43,821 bases of DNA from Candidatus Aenigmatarchaeota archaeon (lineage in GTDB: Archaea > Aenigmatarchaeota > Aenigmatarchaeia > GW2011-AR5 > JAHLMP01). The position numbers were made by a program, and so were the translations under genes. The DNA is taken from NCBI GenBank assembly GCA_018920315.1, contig JAHLMP010000007.1, positions 1 through 43,821 on the forward strand, in the 5' to 3' direction. Under the pieces are notes generated by a model. It was not told where the DNA came from. It ran no database searches and worked only from the letters and a program-made list of their open reading frames with translations. Shown here piece after piece: positions 1 to 9,457 of the stretch; position 1 is the first letter of the stretch; every line of letters starts with the position of its first letter.

Positions 1-446
1 AGTTTCGATGCTCCATATAAAGATATAGGATTTGTCGGAGAATCTTCTTTGATAGGAACACTCTTAATAGAAGAGATAGCTTCACCATATACAGTTGAAC
101 TTGATGTAAAAAATATTTTTTTAACATCATTTTTTCTCATGGCTTCTAATACACTTTTTGTTGCCAAAATATTTTGCTCGAAATGAATTTTTGGATCTAT
201 TATCCTAACATTTGGATTTGCTGCAAGATGCCATACCTCATCCACATCTCTAAAATAATCTTCAATTCTATCTAATAAATCCACCTTATAGAACTTAAAA
301 TTTGGTTTGTTTAAATGCTCTTGAATGAATTCAATATTTCCTGTACTCAAATTATCTAAAACTATTACTTCCGACTTCATTCTTATAAATTTATCTACAA
401 GATGGCTTCCTATAAAACCCGCTCCGCCTGTAATGAGAATTTTCAT
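1..446 (-). CDS. NAD-dependent sugar epimerase/dehydratase, N-terminal part (cut by window edge)
   Basis: Extended short-chain dehydrogenase of the UDP-glucose 4-epimerase / dTDP-glucose dehydratase class, which remodels nucleotide sugars for surface glycans. The visible ~148 residues begin MKILITGGAGFIGSH, the Rossmann GxxGxxG NAD-binding motif. They continue through TSSSTVYGE and end in YGASK, which carries the catalytic Tyr-x-x-x-Lys. The C-terminal substrate domain lies outside the window, so the sugar cannot be named. In-frame ATGs also occur at 452 and 455. A TATA-like AAATATTT about 26 nt before 455 could favour that one. Divergent from the glycosyltransferase at 525. Confidence 0.9.
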   Translation of the reverse strand, partial: MKILITGGAGFIGSHLVDKFIRMKSEVIVLDNLSTGNIEFIQEHLNKPNFKFYKVDLLDRIEDYFRDVDEVWHLAANPNVRIIDPKIHFEQNILATKSVLEAMRKNDVKKIFFTSSSTVYGEAISSIKSVPIKEDSPTNPISLYGASK

Positions 447-490
447 ATGCATCATTTCATATTATTTATGATCAGCAAAATATTTGTTAA

Positions 491-502
491 ATTATATAAA
501 AC
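491..502 (+). promoter_or_regulatory. TATA box of the GT-C gene
   Basis: An ATTATATAAA element is centred about 28 nt before the ATG at 525. This spacing suggests a leaderless or nearly leaderless transcript, as is common in this window. Inference from spacing only. Confidence 0.4.
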
Positions 503-524
503 ATTTAAAATATAAATAAAACTT

Positions 525-2381
525 ATGGAAATAAAACTGGAAATTAATAAAATCTTTCTCTCCTTATCTGTTTCGATATTTTTAATAATTAACTATAATC
601 TAATCTCTCAATTCAAATCTCTGCCAAGCCCTTTATATGGAGGAGACCTTTATTATCATCTTGGAATGATGTATCATTTTCTTGATGGCGGTTCTATATT
701 TGAAAACTCTCAATTACTTAATGAAACGCCTTGGGCGCCTTTTCTTTATCAAATTATAATAGTTTTTATTTCAAAAGTTTTGAACACAAGCCTAATTATA
801 GCTAATATTTACTCAAGTTTGCTATTCATGATTATCTCTTCTATAATAGTATACTTTTTATCAAAGGAAATTTTCAAAGAAAAAATAATAGCGATAATTC
901 CAGTTTGCTTTATTCTTTCTCAATTCCCTGTTTTTAAGTATTCTTATTTTACAGAAGTTTTGATTATGCCACTTTTCTTTTATACATTCTTTTTGGCATT
1001 GAAGAAAAATGATTCGAAACATTGGATTTTAGCTGGCTTAACTTATGGTCTTGTTGGTATTTCGCATGTTATAGCTTTTTTCATGGCAACATTCTTCATA
1101 CTTGTTTTATTCTTTTTCATTTTCTTTTTAGGATTTTTTGAAGATCGCAGCGAAAAAAGCGAAAAAGATTTTTGGTTAAAAATATCTAAAAAACATTTAA
1201 GCATTAATTTCTCTGTTTTAAAAAATATTATATCAAAAAACAAATTTTTCTTTCTTGCAATAATTATTGGTTTATTAATTTCTCAGCTTTATTGGTTTAA
1301 GCCAATATTTAAGCACCATCTCTCTACTCCAAATAGAATATCAGAATATGATCAACCTAATCTAAAAAGCATAGATTTAATAGAATATACTATAAATTCT
1401 TTTAAGGAGATATTCCTTGATTTCTCTAGCTTTCAAACATCTATTTTCACTATTTTCTCATTGCTCGGAATATCTTATCTATTACTAAAGAAAAGAAGCT
1501 TTGAAGAAAACTACGTATTAATTATTCTAATCTCTTTGATTTTTTCAAGATTTCATTATCTTATTACAATTCCTTTATTTTCTATAGACCTTTTCTCAAG
1601 GCTTCTAGTGAGCTATATATGGGTCACATTAAAACCTATCTTATTTACATTTAGCCTAGTTTTCATTCTTGAGAAGATCTTCAGTAATAAAAAATATTTT
1701 TCTATAATTTTACTAATTTCATGTTTAATTCTTTCTATCTTTATCTTTGATTATAGAATAAAAAATGATAGGTGGATAGAAGTAGGAAAAATGAGCTTGC
1801 CTAACTACTTAATTGAGGTTTCTTCTTGGATTAGAAATAATACAAATGTTAATGATGTTTTCTTAAGTACAAATGAAATTTCATTCATGCTTAACGCAAT
1901 CTCTGGTAGAAAGGTTGTTAATTCTAGGAGAGCTCATTCTGGCATGTATGTAGATGTCGATACTCGTTGGGCAGATGCAGCGGTTTTGCTCTATGGAAAT
2001 AATTCTGAAAAAATAAAGGAGATTGTAAAGAAATATAATATAAAATATCTTTATTGGCAAGCTAATTGGGTTTCTTTAGATTTTCGATTTGATGACGAAG
2101 GAAATCTAGTAGATATTTTTGATCCTTTACTAATAAGAGATATTAAAAACTATGCTAATTATCTATCTGAAAATGGGGTAAAATTTTTAAGAACAAAGTA
2201 TTGGTTAGATCCTGCAAACAGAGCTGATAACGTAAAAAAGTTTGATGTTTTGCTTGTAATACCTTATAACATGAGCGATTATGATCCTTTCTCTCCTGAA
2301 TTAAAAAAGCATTTGAAGCTTGTTAAAGAGTTTAAAGAAAATAATGAAGTTGTTGCAAAGATTTATGAAATAGTTATTTGA
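525..2381 (+). CDS. GT-C-type polytopic membrane glycosyltransferase
   Basis: A 618-residue membrane protein. An N-terminal anchor is followed by a loop with GGDLYYH (about residues 39-45), resembling the D-x-YYH/DD motif of GT-C enzymes such as STT3/AglB and PMT-type transferases. About ten hydrophobic helices run to residue ~410. A soluble C-terminal region (about 420-618) contains WIRNNTNVNDVFLS, typical of archaeal GT-C proteins. Such enzymes use polyprenyl-phosphate sugar donors on the outer membrane face. The exact donor and acceptor are unknown. Lies between an epimerase and a UPF0104 protein, consistent with surface glycan assembly. Confidence 0.7.
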   Translation: MEIKLEINKIFLSLSVSIFLIINYNLISQFKSLPSPLYGGDLYYHLGMMYHFLDGGSIFENSQLLNETPWAPFLYQIIIVFISKVLNTSLIIANIYSSLLFMIISSIIVYFLSKEIFKEKIIAIIPVCFILSQFPVFKYSYFTEVLIMPLFFYTFFLALKKNDSKHWILAGLTYGLVGISHVIAFFMATFFILVLFFFIFFLGFFEDRSEKSEKDFWLKISKKHLSINFSVLKNIISKNKFFFLAIIIGLLISQLYWFKPIFKHHLSTPNRISEYDQPNLKSIDLIEYTINSFKEIFLDFSSFQTSIFTIFSLLGISYLLLKKRSFEENYVLIILISLIFSRFHYLITIPLFSIDLFSRLLVSYIWVTLKPILFTFSLVFILEKIFSNKKYFSIILLISCLILSIFIFDYRIKNDRWIEVGKMSLPNYLIEVSSWIRNNTNVNDVFLSTNEISFMLNAISGRKVVNSRRAHSGMYVDVDTRWADAAVLLYGNNSEKIKEIVKKYNIKYLYWQANWVSLDFRFDDEGNLVDIFDPLLIRDIKNYANYLSENGVKFLRTKYWLDPANRADNVKKFDVLLVIPYNMSDYDPFSPELKKHLKLVKEFKENNEVVAKIYEIVI

Positions 2382-2464
2382 TTATATATCCGAACTGCAG
2401 AGGTTTGAAAGCAAAAATACAAACGAGAAAAAAACTTAAATAAATTTGAAGTGTTTATAGGCTT

Positions 2465-3430
2465 ATGAATAAAATTCTTTTTATTTTGATATCTACCATT
2501 TTGCTAATATTGTTAATAATCTATTTGGGTCCGATACAATTGCTCAACGAAATAAAAAAGATAGATAGCTTAACAATTCTTATTGTAATTTTTCTTGCAA
2601 ACATTTCTACTATTTTAAGAGCCATGAAATGGAAAGTGCTTCTTGACAATGTAACTCTGAGAGAAATTTTGCCAATTCAGCTTCTTAGCATTTCTATTAG
2701 TAATTTGACTCCTGGCAAAATTGCAGAGCCTATAAAATCTGTTTTATTGAAGATGAAGAAAGGAGTTGCGATCTCAAAAACATTACCTTCTGTAATTTTA
2801 GAAAGGATTCTTGATATCTTTATACTTATTCTCCTGAGTATTTTAGGAATTCTAATCTCGAGCGAATATCTTTCCTCCAAATTTTTAATAATCTCTGTTG
2901 CAACTTTTACCTTTATTCTTTTTTTAATGGTTCTTTTATTAAGTAAAAGATCCTTTGGAGTAAGAATATTTCATTTTTTAAAAAATTTCAGATTCTTCTC
3001 TTTTTTAGATGAAAATTTTATTAATAATTTCTACTCTGCGACTAAAATCAAAAGTAAAAAAATTATTAGCTCGAGTCTGCTAACATTTCTTGCTTGGATA
3101 ATGGATGGACTAATATTTTATTTTATCGCACTATCTATAAACAAAGAGTTAACAGTAAGCATTAATCTATGGTTTTTCTTCTCTGCTCTCGCGATTTCAA
3201 TAATTGCAAGCTTGCTGACATTTCTTCCTGGCGGAATTGGCGGAACAGAAGCTTTAATGACTTATATTCTTATTTCGATAGGATTTGAAAGATCTACCGC
3301 AGGAGCTATAGTTTTCGTAGGTAGATTTGCAACATTGGGTTATAGTATGATTCTAGGTTATTTATCTTTTATTTATCTATCTAAAAGGCTGAAAATAAAA
3401 GGTGATATGTTTAACCTAAATAAAAATTAA
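2465..3430 (+). CDS. UPF0104 / lysylphosphatidylglycerol-synthase-TM-like (flippase-like) membrane protein
   Basis: A 321-residue protein with about eight transmembrane helices. Family signatures visible are RAMKWKVLL after the second helix, PGKIAEPIKSVLL, LERILDI, and LPGGIGGTEALM near the C-terminus. The family (COG0392; related to the membrane half of AglD and to YbhN) is associated with lipid or polyprenyl-linked glycan handling. Flipping activity is proposed rather than proven. Follows the GT-C gene after 83 nt on the same strand, with its own TATA-like ACTTAAATAAAT, so it may have its own promoter. Confidence 0.8.
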   Translation: MNKILFILISTILLILLIIYLGPIQLLNEIKKIDSLTILIVIFLANISTILRAMKWKVLLDNVTLREILPIQLLSISISNLTPGKIAEPIKSVLLKMKKGVAISKTLPSVILERILDIFILILLSILGILISSEYLSSKFLIISVATFTFILFLMVLLLSKRSFGVRIFHFLKNFRFFSFLDENFINNFYSATKIKSKKIISSSLLTFLAWIMDGLIFYFIALSINKELTVSINLWFFFSALAISIIASLLTFLPGGIGGTEALMTYILISIGFERSTAGAIVFVGRFATLGYSMILGYLSFIYLSKRLKIKGDMFNLNKN

Positions 3431-3454
3431 AATGTTTTTATTCAATGCCTAATC

Positions 3455-4333
3455 ATGGGAGCTTTAGTAGATAATAAAAGATATGATAGATTAACACAGC
3501 GCAATAGATCTAGAGCAGATGGTTTTGGTAAAGGTTACAGAAGGGGAATAGGATTTGATTTTATAAAGCAAATATATGAATTAATAGAAACGAAAACCCC
3601 TAATCCAGGAGATATTGGAGAGATAATATTAGTTCATGGAACAAGAGGTTGGTGCTTGGAGCATGGGAAAGATATCGGATATTTAAGATACGATACAGAA
3701 ATAGAAGGATTTTTAAAAGAGTTGAACTTTCCATATCAAAGAGAAAAAAATATTCTACTTGTTTTCTCTGACGATACTACAAAGGAAATATATTCTAGAT
3801 ATGCTGAATCAAGAGATAGAAGAAAAAGAGATGGAAAAAAGTATACAATAGGAAGATTTTTAGAGGATGTGGCAATATTAACTGGTTATCCTGGTTGCTG
3901 CTCTGTTTGTTATGGAAAGTGGGCTGACTCTAATAGAAGTATTAGCGAGCATCCATTTTACTCTGAATGTAGAAATGAGATAATCGAAGGCTTAGGAATA
4001 CCTATAGAAGATATCTCTATTGAAGAGATAAGAAAATTGATATTAAATGGAGAAGTTTATCCAATATCTCTATTAGTTAGCGGAAAAATAATCGGCCCAG
4101 AAGAAATGTTTTCTAAATCTATAGAAAGAATGTTGCCTTGCTCGAGAAAATGTGAGAAGGCCAATAAAATATGTGAAGAGTGGGATACGTTTATTTCTGA
4201 GGTTGGAGACCTTTTATATCCTTTTGGGCTAGAAGCTTACAATATTGGAGAGAGTATTAAAAGTGAGAATTCAATAATTGATGCTATCAGAATAAAAATG
4301 AGAGGATTAGAACATTACAAAAATTTAAATTAA
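3455..4333 (+). CDS. Cysteine-rich conserved protein, possibly DUF483-like
   Basis: A 292-residue soluble protein of unknown function. It has a basic, Arg-rich start (residues 1-30) and two cysteine clusters: GYPGCCSVCYGKW around 145-157 and PCSRKCEKANKIC around 228-240. The GYPxCC plus PCSxxC layout recalls the DUF483 family of archaea, which may bind a metal or Fe-S cluster. This assignment is from memory of the motif and is tentative. No signal peptide or membrane segment. Follows the UPF0104 gene after 24 nt, so possibly co-transcribed, but nothing links it to glycans. Confidence 0.6.
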   Translation: MGALVDNKRYDRLTQRNRSRADGFGKGYRRGIGFDFIKQIYELIETKTPNPGDIGEIILVHGTRGWCLEHGKDIGYLRYDTEIEGFLKELNFPYQREKNILLVFSDDTTKEIYSRYAESRDRRKRDGKKYTIGRFLEDVAILTGYPGCCSVCYGKWADSNRSISEHPFYSECRNEIIEGLGIPIEDISIEEIRKLILNGEVYPISLLVSGKIIGPEEMFSKSIERMLPCSRKCEKANKICEEWDTFISEVGDLLYPFGLEAYNIGESIKSENSIIDAIRIKMRGLEHYKNLN

Positions 4334-4349
4334 AAATGAAAATAAAAAA

Positions 4350-4835
4350 TTACTGAGTATATTCTCTAATTCTGATCACTGGGTGACGTGAAGACTTATT
4401 ATTACATTTTCTTCTAGCCTTACCTACATACTCTCTTAATACTGCTGTTAGCGCACTTGAAAACAAATGCCTTACAACCTCTTCTTTTATTGATGAATTA
4501 TCTGGACTTAAAGTTATATAAATGCTTCCTTGTCCGAATGAGTATTCAGGCATTCCATTTAATGGAGAGACGCTAACATCCCAAACAGAATGTCCGTCTA
4601 GCTCGAAAACTCTTCTCACTTTATCCTCTAAAGATCGAAATAAACCCTCATAGAAATCTCTTTTTATCCCTACCCAATAATCTGTTGGTAAATCGCTATT
4701 TTCCTCTCTTAATCCCTTTAATACGCCTCTCACATCAAACTCTCCGTTATATGAAGTTACCGGATACTCTCTTCCTCTTTCTCCTGTTTTATAAACTTTC
4801 AATGTAATTTCCCAAGGATTGATTTGTGGAGTCAT
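4350..4835 (-). CDS. Hypothetical protein, 161 aa
   Basis: Not recognised. A mixed alpha/beta, soluble protein with a basic tail (KARRKCNNKSSRH). It has no membrane segment, no obvious catalytic motif, and one cysteine, near the end. Composition and codon use resemble neighbouring genes and the frame is open throughout, supporting a real gene. Converges with the cysteine-rich gene at 3455 (16-nt gap) and lies just downstream of eS6 on the same strand (64-nt gap). Confidence 0.6.
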   Translation of the reverse strand: MTPQINPWEITLKVYKTGERGREYPVTSYNGEFDVRGVLKGLREENSDLPTDYWVGIKRDFYEGLFRSLEDKVRRVFELDGHSVWDVSVSPLNGMPEYSFGQGSIYITLSPDNSSIKEEVVRHLFSSALTAVLREYVGKARRKCNNKSSRHPVIRIREYTQ

Positions 4836-4899
4836 GTTATAACTATGTAAAAGTAAAAATTTTTAAACTTTAAGAAATCGATTATTATGCATTTGTTTA

Positions 4900-5313
4900 T
4901 TATTTCTTCTCCTTCTTAGGTATTAGCTCTTCTAAACTCTTTTCTCCTCTTTTTACAACTACACAATTAATCTGAGATATAAAATTACTTATTGTATTTC
5001 CTCTTACGGTTTTTCTTCTTCTCAATCCCTTTATCTTTACCATTCTCTTTTTTATTCTCTTTTTTCCACGAAAGCCACATGACTTTGATATAAGAATTCT
5101 TTTCTTTCCCATTCCTTCTATGTCAGCTCTCATCGAAAATCCATCTCTATCTGTCCCGCCAGTTATCTTTAGCTCATAACCATTTAATCCTATAATATCA
5201 CCGCTAAACTTATCGCCTATTTTTAATCCTATTATACCTTCGCATTTAGCTTGATCTACCTCAAGCTGATAACTTTTCCCATTATCTGAAATAACAAATT
5301 TAAACACTGCCAT
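4900..5313 (-). CDS. rps6e: Small-subunit ribosomal protein eS6
   Basis: Archaeal/eukaryotic 30S ribosomal protein S6e, 137 residues, the usual archaeal length of about 125-140. Recognised by GYELKITGGTDRDGFSMR in the first half, the basic stretch RRRKTVRGNTIS, and the ending SQINCVVVKRGE followed by a charged tail. It lacks the long phosphorylated C-terminal extension of eukaryotes, as expected for archaea. The start MAVFKFVISD matches the family start. Not embedded in a ribosomal operon here. Divergent from ribL. Confidence 0.95.
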   Translation of the reverse strand: MAVFKFVISDNGKSYQLEVDQAKCEGIIGLKIGDKFSGDIIGLNGYELKITGGTDRDGFSMRADIEGMGKKRILISKSCGFRGKKRIKKRMVKIKGLRRRKTVRGNTISNFISQINCVVVKRGEKSLEELIPKKEKK

Positions 5314-5382
5314 ATTAAATTCAAAATTAGAATAAAAGTTTAAAAATTAATTTTATTTCAGAATTCTACTATTTGTGATTTT

Positions 5383-5766
5383 ATGAAAAAGGTTTTGGTT
5401 GGAGGTTGTTTTAATAAAATTCATAAAGGACATATTTTCTTTCTGAAAGAAGCTAAAAAGCTTGGAGACTCGCTAGTTGTTGTTCTTACTCATGACAAAA
5501 ACAACAAAAAACCCTATAGAGTTTCTGCGAAAGAAAGAAAAAGGAATTTGGAAAAATTGAGAATTGCAGATAAAGTAATAATCGGGGCTCCAAAAAATTT
5601 TTATAAAGTTGTTTTAAAAGAGAAGCCTAGCGTAATTGCTTTGGGTTATGACCAAAAGCTTCCTAACAGCGTTAAACATATTGTGAAAAAAATGAATATT
5701 AATGTTGTGAGAATTAAAAAATTTGGAGATTATGCAACAAGAAAGATTATAAATAAAAATGTTTAA
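5383..5766 (+). CDS. ribL: Archaeal FAD synthetase (FMN adenylyltransferase, RibL-like)
   Basis: A small cytidylyltransferase-fold enzyme (127 aa) that adenylylates FMN to FAD. It shows the nucleotide-binding GGCFNKIHKGH (HxGH type, residues 7-17), the KKLGDSLVVVLTHD strand-turn, and the GYDQKLP motif around residue 89, which is characteristic of archaeal RibL. Slightly shorter than the ~145-residue methanogen enzyme. A related glycerol-3-phosphate cytidylyltransferase-like activity cannot be fully excluded, but GYDQ favours RibL. Converges with the TIM-barrel gene. Confidence 0.8.
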   Translation: MKKVLVGGCFNKIHKGHIFFLKEAKKLGDSLVVVLTHDKNNKKPYRVSAKERKRNLEKLRIADKVIIGAPKNFYKVVLKEKPSVIALGYDQKLPNSVKHIVKKMNINVVRIKKFGDYATRKIINKNV

Positions 5767-5782
5767 AAAGATCTCATGATGT

Positions 5783-7621
5783 TTATCTATATTTTTCTTC
5801 TTCCCATTCCCGAGCTTTTCCTCTTTCTACTGCTCTCCTTCCTATTGCGCTCCACTTATCCTCTGGCATTACTAATAGATTTTTTATAGGATCTAAGGCA
5901 TGTTCCATAATTGCTGCTCTTTGTCTTGCCTCGAAATCTTTATCAATTCCATAAAATTCTCTTGGCAAGTTTTCTGGTGGAGTATCCTTTTCCAACTCTT
6001 CTACTATCTTTCTAAAAGCTATTGCACTTTGTCTTACACCAAAACTTCCCATCTCACATATAATGTAAGAATCTTTCATCCCCGCTTTTCTTAGAGTGTG
6101 AAGCCATTTATATAATATTAATATGTCGTTTGACATAACTTCAATTGGTGCATGTGCACCAATAATTGGACGAGGGGCATTTGTATGCAAGCAAGAGATA
6201 TATCTTCCATCTCCTGGCTGTTCTTTTAATAAGCGTTTCGCTTCTTCTATTGGATCTATTAAATTCGTTAATAAATGTTCAAAATCTATACAATAATTTA
6301 TGATTTTACCGTCATCTACAGCCTTGCAAAAATTTATATGGTCTAATGCTGAAAGAATTCTTAACTCGCCTTCTACGCCCCTTTCTGGCATCGCTGTTTC
6401 TATATAAATTCTTACATTCTTCTTTTTGCAGTAATCGTATATTGAATAAATCTTATCACCCTCCTTAATTCCATATTGCTCAGATTTGGCAAACAAATGC
6501 CCTTCTATATATTTTCCTGCAACGCTTGCGATAATCTTTTTCAGATTTTCTATTTCTTTTGTACTCAGTTCTCCTGCTTTTTTGCTTGCTTCTCTTGCTA
6601 AAAAATATGGACTTTGATTTATTTTTGCTACTGCTTTCCATATCTTATCATTTGTTTTATACATATACTCTGCCACAGTAAGATAAGCAACATATTCTTC
6701 GCCCTCTGCTCCTTGCCTAACCCAAAAGTCAAATATGCTATCAAAATCGTAATTCATTGTATACCTCGCTACATTTATGCATCTCTCGGCTTCTTGTGTA
6801 GAAATGCCATTAACTAATGCTGTAATCTCAATTAAATAACTCCTGGTTCTTTTTCTTTCCAATTCTTTTCTCAAAGATTCGTATTCTCTTTCCTCTTCTT
6901 TTGTAAATCCTCTTATTCTTCTAATCTTTTCTAATTCTTCGAGCCTTACAGTAATTCTCATTGTCTCTTCTGCCCATGCAGCATCACCCTTATTATAAAC
7001 ACTTTCAGCATATCTCTTTGCATCGCTGAAAGATTCCATACTCTCAAAATAATCTATGACCGCAGGATCTCCAGCAGCACCCATGGCTGAGAATAAAACT
7101 CTTATAAACTTTGCCATAAACCAATCTTTCATTCCATTTTTAATTATCCAAACACCTAAATTGCTTCCATCTGGTCCAAATAATTTTCCATAGGGTTCTC
7201 GCCTTCCTAAGAATGCTGTAGTTATATTCGGTCTTGGATGTGAAGATGTATGAAATAGGATATATTTTGCTTCAGATTCTCCTGCAATCTTAGCACAAAT
7301 TCTAAGTTGGTCGTGAGAATATCTCCACTCAAATGCATATGCAAGCGTTAAATCTATATTAACCGGAGCATGAATTCCTATTTCTATATTTTGCGCTTTT
7401 TTTATTTGTTTAATTTGATTTACTATCTCAGGTTCAAATGCTTCACCAAGTTCTTCAAAATCTATTTGAGCAAAATCAAATCCTAGGCGAGCTGCTTTTG
7501 TAATCTTTCTTGCCATGCCCATATAAACTAATCTAAGATCCCCTGTCTCAAATTGAGAAAATCCTGGAGTAACACCAATAATATATCCTATTGGCTTGTT
7601 ATCTTCTCTCCACTTTGGCAT
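5783..7621 (-). CDS. Xylose-isomerase/endonuclease IV-like TIM-barrel protein with large helical insertion
   Basis: A 612-residue soluble protein. Barrel strands carry putative metal ligands in the order of AP-endonuclease-2 / xylose-isomerase-like enzymes: GIHAPV (H84), LFHTSSH (H124), YIETAMPE (E408), CIDFEH (D446, H449), CLHTNAP (H479), GAHAPI (H490) and CEMGS (E523). Residues ~160-390 form a helical, charged insertion interrupting the barrel, so it is about twice the size of endonuclease IV. Substrate unknown: DNA repair, sugar isomerisation or something else are all possible. ATG at 7621 is chosen over the upstream GTG because GTGAT serves as its ribosome site. Starts 19 nt after the stop of the orphan gene at 7641, so probably one operon. 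Confidence 0.75.
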   Translation of the reverse strand: MPKWREDNKPIGYIIGVTPGFSQFETGDLRLVYMGMARKITKAARLGFDFAQIDFEELGEAFEPEIVNQIKQIKKAQNIEIGIHAPVNIDLTLAYAFEWRYSHDQLRICAKIAGESEAKYILFHTSSHPRPNITTAFLGRREPYGKLFGPDGSNLGVWIIKNGMKDWFMAKFIRVLFSAMGAAGDPAVIDYFESMESFSDAKRYAESVYNKGDAAWAEETMRITVRLEELEKIRRIRGFTKEEEREYESLRKELERKRTRSYLIEITALVNGISTQEAERCINVARYTMNYDFDSIFDFWVRQGAEGEEYVAYLTVAEYMYKTNDKIWKAVAKINQSPYFLAREASKKAGELSTKEIENLKKIIASVAGKYIEGHLFAKSEQYGIKEGDKIYSIYDYCKKKNVRIYIETAMPERGVEGELRILSALDHINFCKAVDDGKIINYCIDFEHLLTNLIDPIEEAKRLLKEQPGDGRYISCLHTNAPRPIIGAHAPIEVMSNDILILYKWLHTLRKAGMKDSYIICEMGSFGVRQSAIAFRKIVEELEKDTPPENLPREFYGIDKDFEARQRAAIMEHALDPIKNLLVMPEDKWSAIGRRAVERGKAREWEEEKYR

Positions 7622-7640
7622 TTTAATCACAAAATTATAA

Positions 7641-9344
7641 CTATACCATTATCTTGCTTTTTAAGAATCCTACAAGAGGACCATAGGCGTATCTTCCAGT
7701 TCCTACTAAATAAAATTTTGTAATTCTGTTTTCAAAATCCTTTTCATAAGGCCCTCTTTTTATAAATTTGAAATCGAGCCCAAAAAAATCTGAAAACTTT
7801 TCCCATGCTTTTAATAATGGCTCATAAAACTTCTCTTTCTTCTTTACCATATACCTTTTTACTTCTTCTATATCTACATGTTCGCCGATCGCCTCTAACT
7901 TTGCTTTTATTTCTTCCTCGCTTAGGTTTGAAAAATTTCTTGATAAATACCTTATTTTATCCTCTTTTTTCATGTCTATCAGCTCTTTTTTTAATCTTTC
8001 TATTTCTACTTTTGATTCTAAACCTAATAACCTATTGATGTATCTTTCAAATTCCTCTTCTTTTGCTTTTAGCTCGAGCAATTTTACTAATAGAACATTT
8101 TGTGACATTAAATAACATCTTACAATAATATCCATATCTTCTATTTCCTTTCCTTGAGGCGTTCTAAGTGTTCTTTTATCAAATATTATCTCGAGAAAAC
8201 TATAATATAAATATCTTTTTTCTACTCGTCTTCTTGTAATCATTAGATCATCTTTTTCCATTATCTCCTTTATTGCATTTTCAACCCATTTCTCTGTGAT
8301 CCAAGGATATTTTTGTTTCAATCCAAGCTCCTCGTGAAATATCAAATGTTCTTTTGTCCATTCATCATCTGGCCTAATATTTCTTAATGCAAGGATCTCT
8401 CCTGGAGTTTTAAAAAACTCTTCTACCTCAAACTGTTTCCACGCCCAAAGTGTAATAACTTCTTCGCTAGTTTGCTCTCCAACCACATGCCAAAGAGAAG
8501 ATGTTGCCTCTTTTCTAACACTTGTTCTACTTAATCCTTCTTCTAAAAGCTTGTGTCTAGCTATATGTGGTTTTATCCATTCTCTTGTTTGTTCTATCAT
8601 AGATCTTTTAGAATCTATAAGCTCTTTCAATCTTTCATATCTCTTTTTTACTTCATTTCCAAACAAAGATTTCCATTCTTGATATGCTCTCCACTTCGTG
8701 AGAAGCATATCCTTCTCGACCTTAGGCAATCCTTTTAATCGCTCCTTCTTTTCCAAATCCTCTTCGCTTTCCATCTCATAAAAATCTTGAATTATCGTTG
8801 GAAATATATTTTGCTGTTGCATAAAACTCATAGAAAGCCTTCCCGGAGCACCTTCTCCTGCATGAAAATCAACTTGATCTATAAATATCGCTTTTAAAGA
8901 ATGCTCATCCTTTTTTTCAATATAATCTAAAAATTCCTTATATCTTCTCAGGTCATGTTCTAATAATTCTAAATCAGATATGTGCTTGATCATATCATCT
9001 AGCACAGTCTTTATCTTTATTTCAATTCTTTCCTTTTCGCCTAAAACTAAATCATAATACGCTTTATGAACAGGAGAGACCTCTATCCACTCATCAACCT
9101 TTCTAACTAAAAATTCTGAGTTTGTTAAAAAACCTATTGTGGCGTAATAAATGTTTTGAAAGCTTCCTATTGGCATCGTTGGATTTAGTATTACATATTG
9201 GTCTAATGGCTGTATAAGCAAAGCCTTTCCAAGCCATTTTGCTCTTGCACCTGGCCATGGATTTATATATCTATCCCAAGGTGTTCTTCCTACTATTCCT
9301 CCTCCTGGTCGAGCAGCAAATAATGGATCTAAAATATAAGGCAT
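7641..9344 (-). CDS. Large orphan protein, 567 aa, helical/coiled-coil rich
   Basis: I do not recognise this family. The N-terminus is rich in Gly, Pro and Trp (RPGGGIVGRTPWDRYINPWP, residues 13-32). It continues with QPLDQYVILNPTMPIG and a mostly helical body with long charged heptad-like stretches around 95-260 and 410-520. A conserved-looking patch around 295-320 has WHVVGEQTSEE and WAWKQFEVEEFF, and the end reads VGTGRYAYGPLVGF. No signal peptide, membrane helix, P-loop or zinc site is evident. Heads a two-gene unit with the TIM-barrel protein. A TTTAAAAAATAAA element about 26 nt before the ATG suggests leaderless transcription. A scaffold or partner role is conceivable but unproven. Confidence 0.7.
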   Translation of the reverse strand: MPYILDPLFAARPGGGIVGRTPWDRYINPWPGARAKWLGKALLIQPLDQYVILNPTMPIGSFQNIYYATIGFLTNSEFLVRKVDEWIEVSPVHKAYYDLVLGEKERIEIKIKTVLDDMIKHISDLELLEHDLRRYKEFLDYIEKKDEHSLKAIFIDQVDFHAGEGAPGRLSMSFMQQQNIFPTIIQDFYEMESEEDLEKKERLKGLPKVEKDMLLTKWRAYQEWKSLFGNEVKKRYERLKELIDSKRSMIEQTREWIKPHIARHKLLEEGLSRTSVRKEATSSLWHVVGEQTSEEVITLWAWKQFEVEEFFKTPGEILALRNIRPDDEWTKEHLIFHEELGLKQKYPWITEKWVENAIKEIMEKDDLMITRRRVEKRYLYYSFLEIIFDKRTLRTPQGKEIEDMDIIVRCYLMSQNVLLVKLLELKAKEEEFERYINRLLGLESKVEIERLKKELIDMKKEDKIRYLSRNFSNLSEEEIKAKLEAIGEHVDIEEVKRYMVKKKEKFYEPLLKAWEKFSDFFGLDFKFIKRGPYEKDFENRITKFYLVGTGRYAYGPLVGFLKSKIMV

Positions 9345-9457
9345 ATATAAAATATAGAATTTTATTTTTTAAATCACTTGGTAAAACTCGTGCTGAAGGT
9401 AAAGAGAGGATTAAAAGAGTTTCAAAAACTCTATATTAAAAGTGTTATATTCTTTGA

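Noticed and set aside
9415-9431. AGAGTTT-CAA-AAACTCT hairpin as terminator for the debranching gene
   Set aside because: It lies after that gene's stop but lacks a T-run on the right strand and is short, so it was not called.
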